Assembly: GCA_963675935.2 (NCBI GenBank)
Contig: CAXXPV010000008.1
Coordinates: 805,373 to 869,372 of the forward strand
Direction of reading: 5' to 3'
Origin: G963675935 sp963675935
Lineage (GTDB): Bacteria > Planctomycetota > Planctomycetia > Pirellulales > Thermoguttaceae
Length of the DNA: 64,000 nt
Both the position numbers and the translations under genes were made by a program. Position 1 is the first letter of the stretch; each line of letters starts with the position of its first letter. Under the pieces are notes generated by a model, which was not told the origin of the DNA, searched no databases, and saw only the letters and a list, made by a program, of their open reading frames with translations. Positions 35,801 through 44,528 of the stretch are shown here, one piece after another.

Positions 35801-38800
35801 GCATGACCGGCGGCGTCGAGAATGCGCCGTTTTGGGCGCGGTCTATATTCCGAGGCGGCCATCCGATGAGAATTGCTCCGCCCAGGGACGCGGCATGTGA
35901 AAATGCGTCGGCGTCATTCGCGGTGAAATCTTCACCCCCGCCGTCCGCTTGTCCCGCCCCACGAGAGGGCGAGCCGGCACTCACTTCGATCGGCCGAATC
36001 ACCGGCATGGTCGATTGCCAGTGGACCGATACGGACTATGCCCCCATGCACGATCGAGTGATGCTGGGCCAAAAATACGTGTTGGCTTCCGGCCTGATGG
36101 AACTGACGTACTACAGCGGGGCGAAGGTCATTCTTCAAGGCCCTTGCACCTACGAAGTAGACTCGAACTCCGGCGGCTATTTGTCGCTGGGCAAGTTGAC
36201 GGCGCGAGTCGAAAAGCATGGTCCGTCCCCTTCATCTCCCGGCATCCCTGTTTCTTCGCCTCTTTTCACGATCCGCACGCCCACGGCCGTCTCGAGCAAT
36301 CTGGGCGGGGAAGCCGGCGTTGAAGTCGATAAGTCGGGCACTACGAAGGTGCAAGTCTTTCGCGGCTCGGCCGCGTTGCAAGAGAGCGGCGGCCACGGCC
36401 GCGTCGCCAGTGCGGTGATGCTGCGTGAAAACGAATCGGCCTCTGTCTCGAACTCCGGTGGCCAGCCCGTCGTGTCGCGTACCCAGGCCAAGCCGCAGGC
36501 CGCGTTTATGCGGCAGATACCCAATCGTCAAAAGATGTCGCGAGTCGCCGAATTGGATCGCATTATTCGCCAGAGGAACGCGGAGTTGGAAGTGAAGCGG
36601 CAGGAGTTGAATAATCTCGGTGCTCGGGCCGGCGCCCGTGAAGCCGAGCAGCGGCGAACATTGGAGGAGTTGTCGCTCTATCGTCAGGAATCGGCCAAGA
36701 TTGCATTTGAGCTTTCGCGAGTGCGTGATGAACAGACAAAGCAAACCGCAATAAAACAGCAGGCCGAATCGCGTGGCGACCGCGCCGCGGCCGACCGCGC
36801 GGCAGCCGAAATCGAACGCCGGCAAGCGGACAAAGCCGCGCTCGAAGCGCAGCAGCAGAAAATCGCGGGAGAAGTCGCAAAGCTCCGCGCGTCCGAAGAA
36901 AAGTTCGGCGTTGTTTCCGTCGATGCCGAAACGCTGAGAGCCGAGTTGAAACAACTTGAAAACACTGTCGCCGAGATTAGCAAGGAACGCCAATTGATTC
37001 GCGTCGGCAAGGCGAATGGTTTTGAGAGAGCGCTCAATAACGCGGAGATTGCGGCCATTCCGTTTGATGATAACAGTCCAGTCGCTTACCCCGACGCCAA
37101 AGAATGGAAAAATCTGACGGACCAGCGCAAAGAAAAACTCGGCTCGATGGACATAGCCAAACGCGGTTCAGCCGAGCAACGAATCGAAAATGCGTTGAAA
37201 CAGCAGACGCAACTCGAATTCAACGAAACGCCGCTGCAAGACGTCGTCGATTACCTCAAGGACATGCACAAGATCGAGATTCAGTTCGACACCAGGGCCA
37301 TGCAGGACGCCGGCGCCAATATGGATGCGCCGGTGACGAAGAACATCAAGGACATCTCGCTCCGGTCGGCCTTGCGGCTCATGCTCCGCGATCTCGGTCT
37401 GACCTACTTCGTACAGGATGGGGTTCTGTTGATTACCACGCCGGAGGAGGCTGAAAAAATGGCGGGAATAAAAGTGTATCCCGTGGCCGATATGGTCACG
37501 CCCGCCGACCAGCCCGCCAAGGCCGGCGAAACATTGCCTACGCCGTACTACATGAATGATGAAGTGGAATATCATGACACAACGGTGGGAATGTCTTCGC
37601 CAAGCTCGTTCAGCGGCGATCGCGATGTTTATTTCTCGAAATCCGGCAAGGACGTGGCCGGCGCGAGAAGCCTCAAAATCGACGTGGTCCAATCGGCCTC
37701 GGGCGGCGATGAAAATGTCGTCACGTTCCGCAGCCTGGGCGTCGAGCCGGAGTTGGTTGTCACGCTGGCCAACCGTTCGCGGCTTTCTTCGCTCGGCTGG
37801 GCGATTGCCCTGTTGGTCGCGTTGATCGGCGTGGCGAAGACCCGGCAAACCGTGCGGAAGAAGGCGGCTTTCATTGTCGCCGTAGCAGTCGCGGCCACGC
37901 TCGTGCCGCTGCTGTTCGGCGGCGTCGAGGTCGCAAGGGTGAGCAACATGGCGTTTTTCGCCGCGTGTTTGCTCATTCCGTATTATCTGGCGGCGGGGCT
38001 CTTCCGCGCGATGTTCGCCTTGACGCGGCGCGAGTGCGGCGCCGCAGCCATGATTTTGGTTGCGATACTGGGCATCGGCGTTTTGGATACTATCGTTGCA
38101 AAACCGCAAGCGGCTTTTGCTCAAAATCCACAATCCGGCGGCGCTCCCTATGTGATTCAAGTGGTCGAGCCGGCCGCGGCGGTCGATGTGCCCGACGACG
38201 CCGTGCTGCTGCCCTACGATCCCGACTGGAAGAACGGCGTCAAGGACGCCGACCGCGTGTTGGTGCCCTACGACCGATACGTCGAGCTTTGGAACCGCGT
38301 TCATCCGGACAAAAAGATCGACGCAAAGGCCCCGCCGGCCCCGTTCGCGTTGGCCGGGGCGACCTACAAAACGCTGCTCGACGGCAACGAGTATCTCCTG
38401 GTGTCGGGCCGTTTGGAGATCGACGTTTTCGGCGACAACTACGTGCAAATTCCGCTGGGCCTCGGCGGCGGCGTGTTGGCCCAAGCGACGTTGGACGACA
38501 AGCCCGCGCGGCTGAGCGTGCCGTCGGCGATGCCCGCGCCCAAGCCGCAAGCATCCTATGATCCATTTGCCGATCCGCAAATTCAGCAGGCTCAACCGCA
38601 GCAGCCGGTGCAACAAGCCGCGCGGCAAAACCAAAATGAAAACATCCCCGACCGTTCGATGGTCGTGCTGCATGTCATCGGAAAAGGGCGGCACACGCTC
38701 GACGTGTCGATCCGGTTGAAGCTCACCCGGCAAGGCGGCTGGCGGATCGTGCAAGGCGTATTGCCCACGGCGCCGGCCGGCTCGGTTTCGATCACGGCCC

Positions 38801-41800
38801 CGAAAGCCCACACCGAAATTCGGCTCGGCCAGGTGTTCGACCGCCGCGAGTACGACACGGAAATCTCCGATCAAACGATCCGCACGGCGTTGGGCGTCGA
38901 CGGGTCGGTGCAAATTGCGTGGCGGCCCGCCGTGGCCGCCGGCCAGATCGACCGCAGTCTGACGGCCGTCTCGGCCGCCTCGCTCGACGTGCAGGAAGAC
39001 GGTCTTCGGCTTTCGTGGCGCGTGATGCTCGAATTCCGCCGCAACCAGCGCGAGCGGTTCAACGTGAATTTGCCGGCCGGATATCTGTTGGAAAAGGTCG
39101 AGGGCAGCAACGTGCGCGGTTGGGAGCTTCGTAAAACCGCGGCCGGCCAATCGGTCGAGGTCTCGCTGCTTCAGCCCGCGAAAGATTTCGAGCAATTCAC
39201 GTTGCGTCTGTGGCGAGCCGGCGCAGTGGGCCGGGGAGAGTTGACGAAGTTTGACGCGCCGCTGGTCACGGTGCCCGACGCCGCGTTGCACACCGGGCAA
39301 ATCACGCTGCGCCGCAGCCCGCTTGTCGAGTTGCGCACGGCCGACCGCCGGGGCGTGACGCGGACCGATCTGCCCGGCAGTGAAGCCACGGCGACCGGTC
39401 TGTTTCCGGCCGACGAAAGCCCGCTGGGCATCCGCCCGTTCGAGTCCTATACGTTCGCGGCCGTGCCGTTCGCCATTCAATTGGCGGCCGCTCCGGTCGA
39501 GGCCCGCGTGACGGCCGCCGTGCAAACGGTGCTAAAACTCTCGGAGTTCGAGCGGAGCCTGGAGAGCCGTGTGGCGTTCGACGTGCAGGGCCGTCCGGCG
39601 TATCAACTGCGGATGTTCTTGCCCGACGATTTTCGCATCGATTTTGTTTCCGCCCCAGGCGAACATCAATATGCCGTGACCCGTGAGCAAAACCGCTCGC
39701 TGTTGACGGTCTATCTGGCCGAGGGTTGCCAGGGCACCGTGCCGGTGTTGATCCGCGGCCGTCTCGGACCCGACGCGGCGACGACCACCGCTACGACGTT
39801 GCCCCGGCTCGAAGCCCTCGACGTGGACGGCCAAAAGGTATCGAGCCAGCAGGGCGACATCGCCGTGCAAGCCGATCCGGCGTTCGATGTCGAAACGTCC
39901 GGCTTGAAAAATTGCGAAACCGTGCTGCTGGGCCAATTGGCCTCGTGGTTGAAGCCCGAACAACTGAAGAACACGCGGCTGGCCTTGCACTACGGCGCTG
40001 GCGATTACGCCGGAGATTTGCGGCTGAAGCCCCGCCGGGCCGAGGTCTCCTGCGACACAATCACCAACATTCGGCTCACCGACCGTGCGCTCGAGGAAAC
40101 GATTCTCTTGGACTTCACCATCAAAAACGCCGGCATCCGAGAGATTTCGTTCCTGCTGCCGGCCGACATGGCCGAGAGCCGCATCAGTGTGCCGATGCCA
40201 CGGCAAAAGCCCACGATCGCGCCGGTCGATCCCAAGCGGATGGACTCGCCTGTTCGCGTGAAGATCGAATTGCAGGACGAGGTGATGGGGCAACTTCGCG
40301 TGTTGGTCGAAAATGACCGTCTGCTGACGCCGGGCACGCACGAAGCGCCGGTGCCGGTGATTGAAATCGGGCGAATGCACCGCCGCTACGCGGCCATCGA
40401 AAACGCCGGGCGCGACGAGGTCGTGGTCGATCGCAAATTGCTCCGTGAAGTCGAGCCGCTCAGCTCTCGGCAGAAAGACTGGGAGCATCTGCGCGAAGTG
40501 TTGGGCCGCGAGATGACGATGGCCTATCTGGTTTCGACCGACGCGAAAAATCCCCGACTGGCTTTCCATACCGAGTCGCACGCGGCCGTGGCGACGGTGA
40601 AGGCCAGCATCGGAATGGCCGAAACGACGCTGGCGGTCGATGCCAACGGGGCGTATCGCGCGGCGGAAACGCTTCGGATGGACAATGCCACGGAGCAGTT
40701 TTTGGAGATTGAACTGCCCGAGGGCGCCGAGCTTTGGACCGCCCGGGTGGCCGGCGAGCCGGTCAAGCCGACGCAGACGCCGTCCGGCGAAAAGTCGGGC
40801 GCGGTATCGAATCCGCGCCGCGTTCGGATTCCGCTCATTAAAACCGCGCCGGGCGAGTTGCACTACGAAGTGGTGCTGAAGTATGCCGGCAAGATGCCGC
40901 CGCTGGGCACCGTGGGCAAGGCCGACTTCCCGCTGATTCGCTGCGTCAACATCAAGCCCGAGGCGAGCCAGGTGCGTTTGTACGTGCCGGAAGATCATCG
41001 CTGGTTCGATTTTGGCGGCACGATGCGCCGCGTGGTCGAAGAGGCCGATCTCCAGGCCGACTATCTTCGGTTCGAGACGAAGCAAACCGTGCAACTCGGG
41101 CTGGCTATGCAGCAGGGCGACAAATATACGAAGGCCCGGGCCTCGGCCAACCTGAAGGCCCAGCAGGCCAAGATGCAGAATTACCAGTCGAGTCTCTCAT
41201 CCCAAGCGTCGAATCCCACGCTGCAATCGGAATGGGCGGCGAACAACCAAGCGATGCAGCAAGTGGCGCAAGAGGTGGAAAAACAGGAACGCGCGCCGGC
41301 CGAGGCCGCGGAGCATTCCAATTACAACCGCTATCGGCTCAACGAGGCGTTTCAGTCGCAGAAGCTCGACAAGTCGAAAAATGTCGTTCAGGAGCTTGGC
41401 CGCAACTGGGACGTTGCGGGTCCGGCTCCCGAAAGCACGACCGCTCCCCGTGGCGATTCATCGCGGCAGTTCAACGAGAAATGGCTGGATCAGAACAAGT
41501 TGGCCGACGGTGACAAGTCGGGTGATAGAAATGCCCGCGAAGGGAAGCCGGGCAACGTGTCGGGATATGCGCTTTCTGGTCGCACAACCACAACAACGGA
41601 TAAGACGAGAGAGGGCTTGCAAGGGTTGTATTGCCCATCCCGTCGTTCCGGGATGAGCGTCTACGGTGGCCAAAATCCCGCGCAGCCGCAACAACCCTCG
41701 GCGGCGCAAGTGGTTCAGAACGGACCGGGAAATGGTTGGGGTTATGCATTCATGGGCAAGACAGACGCTGGTAGAGGTCGGCAACTATCCTCAAGCTCTA

Positions 41801-42804
41801 TTCCGATCGCTCAAGGGGAGGAACGCCCAGACGGCCTAGTGATTGCCGGGGCCAGGCGTCAAGGCCAGGCGATTCATGCGCTTGGCGATTCCGAATCCTT
41901 TGATCGCTACAAGGCCCGGGTGAATCAGGAATTGGCACAACAGACGGCGGTGAATGCCAACGCGCCGGCGTACGATCCAAGATCCAAGCAGAACCAAACG
42001 GGCGGACAGTTCACTCTTAGTCACGCAGATACCGGGCTAGTTCCCCAGGCAGTGTCGCCATCGGCGAAGAAAAAAGTGCCGGTGGTGGGCGATTTTTCTG
42101 CGGCCATGCAGGAAGAATATTACGACGAAATCGCGGGACCGGGACCGACGCCATCGGCGAAGCCCTGTGTTTCGCCGGCGGGAATGGGAGGGATGGGGGG
42201 CGATCTCGCGCCAGCCTCTCCGGCGGGCGAACCGCCGGCCGGAGGCAAACCGGCAAACGATCCGTGTTACACGGTTTGCAATCCGGTATGGGAAGCGCAG
42301 ACGAAAGGGGAGCCGGCCTATAGCATATGCAAGCCGACCTATGAAACCCGAACGAAAGCGGCGGCCGGCATGGCCAGCCTCGACTTCGATCTGCCCGCCC
42401 GCGGCACGCTCTACCGCTTCACCACGCCGCTGGGCGATCAGCAAATCACCGCCCGATTCGTGTCGGACGAACTTCTCGATCGGGCGTTCGACGGCTGTCT
42501 GGCACTCGTCGTATTGCTGCTGTTGTGGATTGCATCGGGCCTGATTCGACGCGGGCGTCTGCATTGGCTGGCCACGCCCGCCGCTTCGACGGTGTTGATT
42601 TGCCTGGGTATTTTGTCGATCTGTTCCGGCGTGTTGCCCATTGCGGGCATCGCGGCGGTTCTGTTGGGCAGCGGCTTGAAAATCCAACGCTGGGCGTCCA
42701 TGCCAACGTCAATTTCATCGACCGGCGTCAGCACAACGCCAAATGATCCCGGCGAAATGGAGAAGCTGCTCCGTCAATTGAACCAAACCCGAAATAACGG
42801 TTAG
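32815..42804 (+). CDS. Giant envelope protein (about 3329 residues): two PYEKL-type modules fused around FecR and STN-like domains
   Basis: Module A (about 80-1000) starts with REIYVPFSDLHVLLEKQ. A FecR-like domain follows at about 1060-1200 (GRITGMVDCQW, GLMELTYYSGAKVILQGP, VFRGSAAL), then a coiled coil of about 180 residues. A secretin/TonB short N-terminal-like domain lies at about 1456-1552 (TPLQDVVDYLKDM and SLRSALRLMLRDLGLTY). Membrane segments follow at about 1661-1766, then module B from about 1790 (VLLPYDPDW and RVLVPYDRYVELW). A Gln/Gly/Pro-rich region, a cysteine pair repeat (DPCYTVCNPVWE, YSICKPTYE) and two final membrane helices end the protein. Residues 7-52 come from a 138-bp palindrome that splits the signal peptide, and about 532-540 from a second repeat. 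Translation could start at ATG 32971 instead. The function is unknown. Confidence 0.75.
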   Translation: MRKKNSLFPRSAWEHTGSDAPRRWIASWLDCAATLGRRASGRCVPTRSVETRMLAALLCLSLCACATNTFAGESVPPNADRAVREIYVPFSDLHVLLEKQPKRVLLGRVEYDELVKKAKKTPETHAPIAAAIVSADYAATAGRQRAEIHGTLAIDVLEAGLHTLPLDIGNVGLQNASLDDRAASIGRDSVGRLVLFVEGIGQHRLTFDAVAPLETTAARQVLNFRLPRPPAAKLRLTVAGDVEIKGGADVMSRTVDAEPKQTRFDLLPRMGDNSILMTLNSHLKRQDRAVVARSVLIDEVTEAYEALHATVSLDVLYRAVDQFQFVVPEGFEIIEVTCPQLARWDVQTEKTRKVLGVKLREQTTETVVLKIAAIRTPPILDSWKAPRLEALDVVGSVTVFGLLVEDRLKAESLVPAGLIPIDTTVLGNVLPATVSESALRVQAAWYAPQADFSLAAKFQKPPAEMATTTSLLLVIADRGHEVLGGLSFLPLVEKRFSFDVSVPNGWQIDRVTTAAGQPLPFERYDNLSETPNSRGPTARGAALSRVRVTVAGGMPVGQEFKVNFHATSNPASWTGQWASMQITFPKFAVVGATRDEGAVAIDVRDDFDVRPDRIEKLAPLDAAEKPKYGLSGVETQMAYRYTDPSYAATLSIERSRPRLTARTFSFLRIEPDAVACRYELTYAIEGARARQLSFLLPKDTPDAVSIAALDGVKIKDPTSEIAGPARRWNVSLVEPARGRVRLTVDFQMPLASREPVGLALPIVRADAVAYQSGMAAVEGCAELEVKVATTARSVDVGELAEAEYQPGRRLLGAFGFAGELPSVKIDLRRHPGYAIFPAIVERCELDTNVSPEGRSQSRARFKLRTKSLYLQVKLPAGAEFWSAELNDTPLKPQREGENVLIDVPASPSDAAETLQIVYAAPSEALEMRGTVRVPAPKLFLRAEKDAAAVEVPLADLVWRLHLPSGYEVVDSSGTVTTDELVRPRPAALQVAGMLYGMTGGVENAPFWARSIFRGGHPMRIAPPRDAACENASASFAVKSSPPPSACPAPREGEPALTSIGRITGMVDCQWTDTDYAPMHDRVMLGQKYVLASGLMELTYYSGAKVILQGPCTYEVDSNSGGYLSLGKLTARVEKHGPSPSSPGIPVSSPLFTIRTPTAVSSNLGGEAGVEVDKSGTTKVQVFRGSAALQESGGHGRVASAVMLRENESASVSNSGGQPVVSRTQAKPQAAFMRQIPNRQKMSRVAELDRIIRQRNAELEVKRQELNNLGARAGAREAEQRRTLEELSLYRQESAKIAFELSRVRDEQTKQTAIKQQAESRGDRAAADRAAAEIERRQADKAALEAQQQKIAGEVAKLRASEEKFGVVSVDAETLRAELKQLENTVAEISKERQLIRVGKANGFERALNNAEIAAIPFDDNSPVAYPDAKEWKNLTDQRKEKLGSMDIAKRGSAEQRIENALKQQTQLEFNETPLQDVVDYLKDMHKIEIQFDTRAMQDAGANMDAPVTKNIKDISLRSALRLMLRDLGLTYFVQDGVLLITTPEEAEKMAGIKVYPVADMVTPADQPAKAGETLPTPYYMNDEVEYHDTTVGMSSPSSFSGDRDVYFSKSGKDVAGARSLKIDVVQSASGGDENVVTFRSLGVEPELVVTLANRSRLSSLGWAIALLVALIGVAKTRQTVRKKAAFIVAVAVAATLVPLLFGGVEVARVSNMAFFAACLLIPYYLAAGLFRAMFALTRRECGAAAMILVAILGIGVLDTIVAKPQAAFAQNPQSGGAPYVIQVVEPAAAVDVPDDAVLLPYDPDWKNGVKDADRVLVPYDRYVELWNRVHPDKKIDAKAPPAPFALAGATYKTLLDGNEYLLVSGRLEIDVFGDNYVQIPLGLGGGVLAQATLDDKPARLSVPSAMPAPKPQASYDPFADPQIQQAQPQQPVQQAARQNQNENIPDRSMVVLHVIGKGRHTLDVSIRLKLTRQGGWRIVQGVLPTAPAGSVSITAPKAHTEIRLGQVFDRREYDTEISDQTIRTALGVDGSVQIAWRPAVAAGQIDRSLTAVSAASLDVQEDGLRLSWRVMLEFRRNQRERFNVNLPAGYLLEKVEGSNVRGWELRKTAAGQSVEVSLLQPAKDFEQFTLRLWRAGAVGRGELTKFDAPLVTVPDAALHTGQITLRRSPLVELRTADRRGVTRTDLPGSEATATGLFPADESPLGIRPFESYTFAAVPFAIQLAAAPVEARVTAAVQTVLKLSEFERSLESRVAFDVQGRPAYQLRMFLPDDFRIDFVSAPGEHQYAVTREQNRSLLTVYLAEGCQGTVPVLIRGRLGPDAATTTATTLPRLEALDVDGQKVSSQQGDIAVQADPAFDVETSGLKNCETVLLGQLASWLKPEQLKNTRLALHYGAGDYAGDLRLKPRRAEVSCDTITNIRLTDRALEETILLDFTIKNAGIREISFLLPADMAESRISVPMPRQKPTIAPVDPKRMDSPVRVKIELQDEVMGQLRVLVENDRLLTPGTHEAPVPVIEIGRMHRRYAAIENAGRDEVVVDRKLLREVEPLSSRQKDWEHLREVLGREMTMAYLVSTDAKNPRLAFHTESHAAVATVKASIGMAETTLAVDANGAYRAAETLRMDNATEQFLEIELPEGAELWTARVAGEPVKPTQTPSGEKSGAVSNPRRVRIPLIKTAPGELHYEVVLKYAGKMPPLGTVGKADFPLIRCVNIKPEASQVRLYVPEDHRWFDFGGTMRRVVEEADLQADYLRFETKQTVQLGLAMQQGDKYTKARASANLKAQQAKMQNYQSSLSSQASNPTLQSEWAANNQAMQQVAQEVEKQERAPAEAAEHSNYNRYRLNEAFQSQKLDKSKNVVQELGRNWDVAGPAPESTTAPRGDSSRQFNEKWLDQNKLADGDKSGDRNAREGKPGNVSGYALSGRTTTTTDKTREGLQGLYCPSRRSGMSVYGGQNPAQPQQPSAAQVVQNGPGNGWGYAFMGKTDAGRGRQLSSSSIPIAQGEERPDGLVIAGARRQGQAIHALGDSESFDRYKARVNQELAQQTAVNANAPAYDPRSKQNQTGGQFTLSHADTGLVPQAVSPSAKKKVPVVGDFSAAMQEEYYDEIAGPGPTPSAKPCVSPAGMGGMGGDLAPASPAGEPPAGGKPANDPCYTVCNPVWEAQTKGEPAYSICKPTYETRTKAAAGMASLDFDLPARGTLYRFTTPLGDQQITARFVSDELLDRAFDGCLALVVLLLLWIASGLIRRGRLHWLATPAASTVLICLGILSICSGVLPIAGIAAVLLGSGLKIQRWASMPTSISSTGVSTTPNDPGEMEKLLRQLNQTRNNG
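32833..32970. repeat. 138-bp family D palindrome inside the signal peptide of the giant gene
   Basis: GTTCCCACGCTCCGCGTGGG opens the element. The right end reads TTTCCACGCTCCGCGTGGGA on the other strand. Inner palindromes, CGACGCTCCGCGTCGG and CGGACGCAGAGCGTCCG, lie between. It is 46 codons long with no stop in the host frame. Parts of the family recur at 42818-42871 and near 52043 and 52450. Confidence 0.8.
34408..34435. repeat. Family C half-element inside the giant gene
   Basis: AATAGCCGGGGGCCAACGGC, with GCGGTG after it, is the left arm of family C without its partner. It encodes NSRGPTARGAA in frame within module A, between ERYDNLSETP and RVRVTVAGG. Confidence 0.75.
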
Positions 42805-43079
42805 GAGTCTGCGTCTTGTTCCCGCGCTCCACGTGGGAACGAGATGAAACCCCACGCGGAGCGTGAGAACAAGAATACCAATAGCCGGGGGCCAACGGCC
42901 CGCGGAATGTGGCGCGTTTTATGTGAGACTTCGCGGAATGGCAACGGGGCGGCGGTGATTCGACGTTTGCTCTCGCTCCTCCGCGGGCCGTTGGCCCCCG
43001 GCTATTTTTCTTTTTCGTGCATCTTCCGTTGGGGCGGCAGTGCAACTGCCATCCAAAACGGAACGGAATGAATTCCGTT
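42805..43079. repeat. Repeat block after the giant gene (families D and C)
   Basis: A family D fragment at 42818-42871 is followed by a complete family C palindrome at 42880-43006 (AATAGCCGGGGGCCAACGGC pairing with GCCGTTGGCCCCCGGCTATT). The latter ends with TTTTTCTTTTTC and could terminate the operon. A short GGAATGAATTCC palindrome abuts maf. Confidence 0.8.
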
Positions 43080-43652
43080 CTATAATCGCGCGATCATTTC
43101 GGAGAGCAACTCCATCGGCAGCCCAACGACGTTCGACTCGCTGCCCTCGACCACGTGAACCCAATTGAGACCGTCCTGATAGCCGAACGCCCCCGCCTTG
43201 CCACGCCAGGCATCGCCCAAAAGATACTCGTCAAGCCATGCCGGCTCCAAAACGTCCATCCGCAACGTGGTCACGGCCAGATCGACCGTGGGCGCATCGC
43301 CTGGCACGGGCCACAGACACACGCCGCTCAACACGCGATGCTCCCGACCGCTGAGAAACTTGAGCATCGCCCGGGCGTCCGCGCGGTCGGCCGGTTTTCC
43401 GAGAACCGCGCCCTCGCACTCGGCCACGGTGTCGCAGCCAAGGACGAGGCCCGCGGAAATTCGCCTCGCCACGTCGCCCGCCTTCTGACTCGCCAGCCGA
43501 ACGACAAGCTGCTGGGGCGTTTCGTTATCCTGGAAATCGTCTTCAGCATCGTCCGACGGCGGAACTACTTCAAACGCATAGCCGGCCGCAGCGAGCAACT
43601 CACGCCGCCGGGGCGAACGGCTCGCCAGGATCAATTTTGGAAGCGATTTCAT
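43080..43652 (-). CDS. maf: Maf-family nucleotide pyrophosphatase
   Basis: Maf proteins hydrolyse non-canonical or modified nucleoside triphosphates to monophosphates. The 190-residue product has the N-terminal LILASRSPRRRELLAAAGY, CDTVAECEGAVLGKPADRAD, and MLKFLSGREHRVLSGVCLW. The late motif WRGKAGAFGYQDG replaces the usual GKAGAYGIQG. Length is normal. It is divergent from the RluA-type gene, with 44 bases between starts. Confidence 0.92.
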   Translation of the reverse strand: MKSLPKLILASRSPRRRELLAAAGYAFEVVPPSDDAEDDFQDNETPQQLVVRLASQKAGDVARRISAGLVLGCDTVAECEGAVLGKPADRADARAMLKFLSGREHRVLSGVCLWPVPGDAPTVDLAVTTLRMDVLEPAWLDEYLLGDAWRGKAGAFGYQDGLNWVHVVEGSESNVVGLPMELLSEMIARL

Positions 43653-43696
43653 GGTGCGACTCGTCGGGGAGGGCGTTTTTTGTTATTTTAGAGCAA

Positions 43697-44380
43697 ATGA
43701 ATTCAACAGCTCCATTGCACGTTCTCTACGAAGATAACCATCTGCTGGTCGTGGTCAAGCCGGCCGGACTGCCGACGATGGGCACGCCCGCCGATGTGAT
43801 CACGCTGCTCGACGTGGCAAAAGAGTATGTGAAGCGGCGTTACGAGAAGCCGGGCAACGTGTATCTCGGCGTGGTGAGCCGGCTCGATGCCCCCGTGACC
43901 GGCGTGGTCCTCTTGGCCCGAACGTCGAAGGCCGCGGCCCGGCTGACCGAGCAGTTTCGTAGCCGGTCGGTCGAAAAAAGCTACTGGGCCGTGGTCGAAG
44001 GCGAGATCGCCCCGCCCACCGGCCGGCTGACCGACTGGCTCGCCCAAGACGAGCGCCACCGGCGGATGCACATCGTCGGCCCAACGATGCCGGGAGCGCA
44101 AGAGGCCCGGCTCGCCTACCGCCGGCTGTCGGTCGTCCAAGGCAATTCATGGCTGGAGATCGAATTGGAGACGGGGCGAAAACATCAGATTCGGCTACAA
44201 CTTTCGCACGCGGGCCATCCGATCGTGGGAGATCGAAAGTATGGAAGCGTAACCAAGTTTTCGCCGGGCATCGCGTTGCACGCCCGGCGGTTGGTGGTTT
44301 CGCATCCGACGACGGGCGAACGGCTCGAATTCGAGGCCCCGCTGCCGGAGAGTTGGAAGAGATTTGGGATTAAGGGGTAG
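43697..44380 (+). CDS. RluA-family RNA pseudouridine synthase
   Basis: This 227-residue catalytic domain without an S4 domain has DNHLLVVVKPAGLPTMG, the active-site motif VSRLDAPVTGVVLLART (catalytic aspartate in RLD), RSVEKSYWAVVEG, ETGRKHQIRLQLSHAGHPI and VGDRKYG. It isomerises uridine in rRNA or tRNA; the target site cannot be read from sequence. I begin at ATG 43697, since upstream in-frame codons overlap the maf start region and do not match the family. Confidence 0.93.
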   Translation: MNSTAPLHVLYEDNHLLVVVKPAGLPTMGTPADVITLLDVAKEYVKRRYEKPGNVYLGVVSRLDAPVTGVVLLARTSKAAARLTEQFRSRSVEKSYWAVVEGEIAPPTGRLTDWLAQDERHRRMHIVGPTMPGAQEARLAYRRLSVVQGNSWLEIELETGRKHQIRLQLSHAGHPIVGDRKYGSVTKFSPGIALHARRLVVSHPTTGERLEFEAPLPESWKRFGIKG

Positions 44381-44388
44381 GAAATACC

Positions 44389-44463
44389 GTCATTCTGAGC
44401 GCAGCGAAGAATCTCGTTTGGGTCGCAATCCCACCAAAGATTCTTCGCTGCGCTCAGAATGAC
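44389..44463. repeat. Family B palindrome, copy 4
   Basis: GTCATTCTGAGCGCAGCGAA and TTCGCTGCGCTCAGAATGAC are perfect arms. A short extra piece, AATCAGAATGACGG, repeats just beyond, then GTGAACGGTTAC as at the other copies. Confidence 0.85.
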
Positions 44464-44528
44464 GGGGAATCAGAATGACGGGTAATTCGTGAACGGTTAC
44501 CTTTGCCCCCTACCTTTGTCCTTTGGCG

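Noticed and set aside
37168..39525. A 785-codon minus-strand frame under the giant gene.
   Set aside because: Same reasoning: no ribosome site, no domain, and it crosses well-defined domains of the plus-strand protein.
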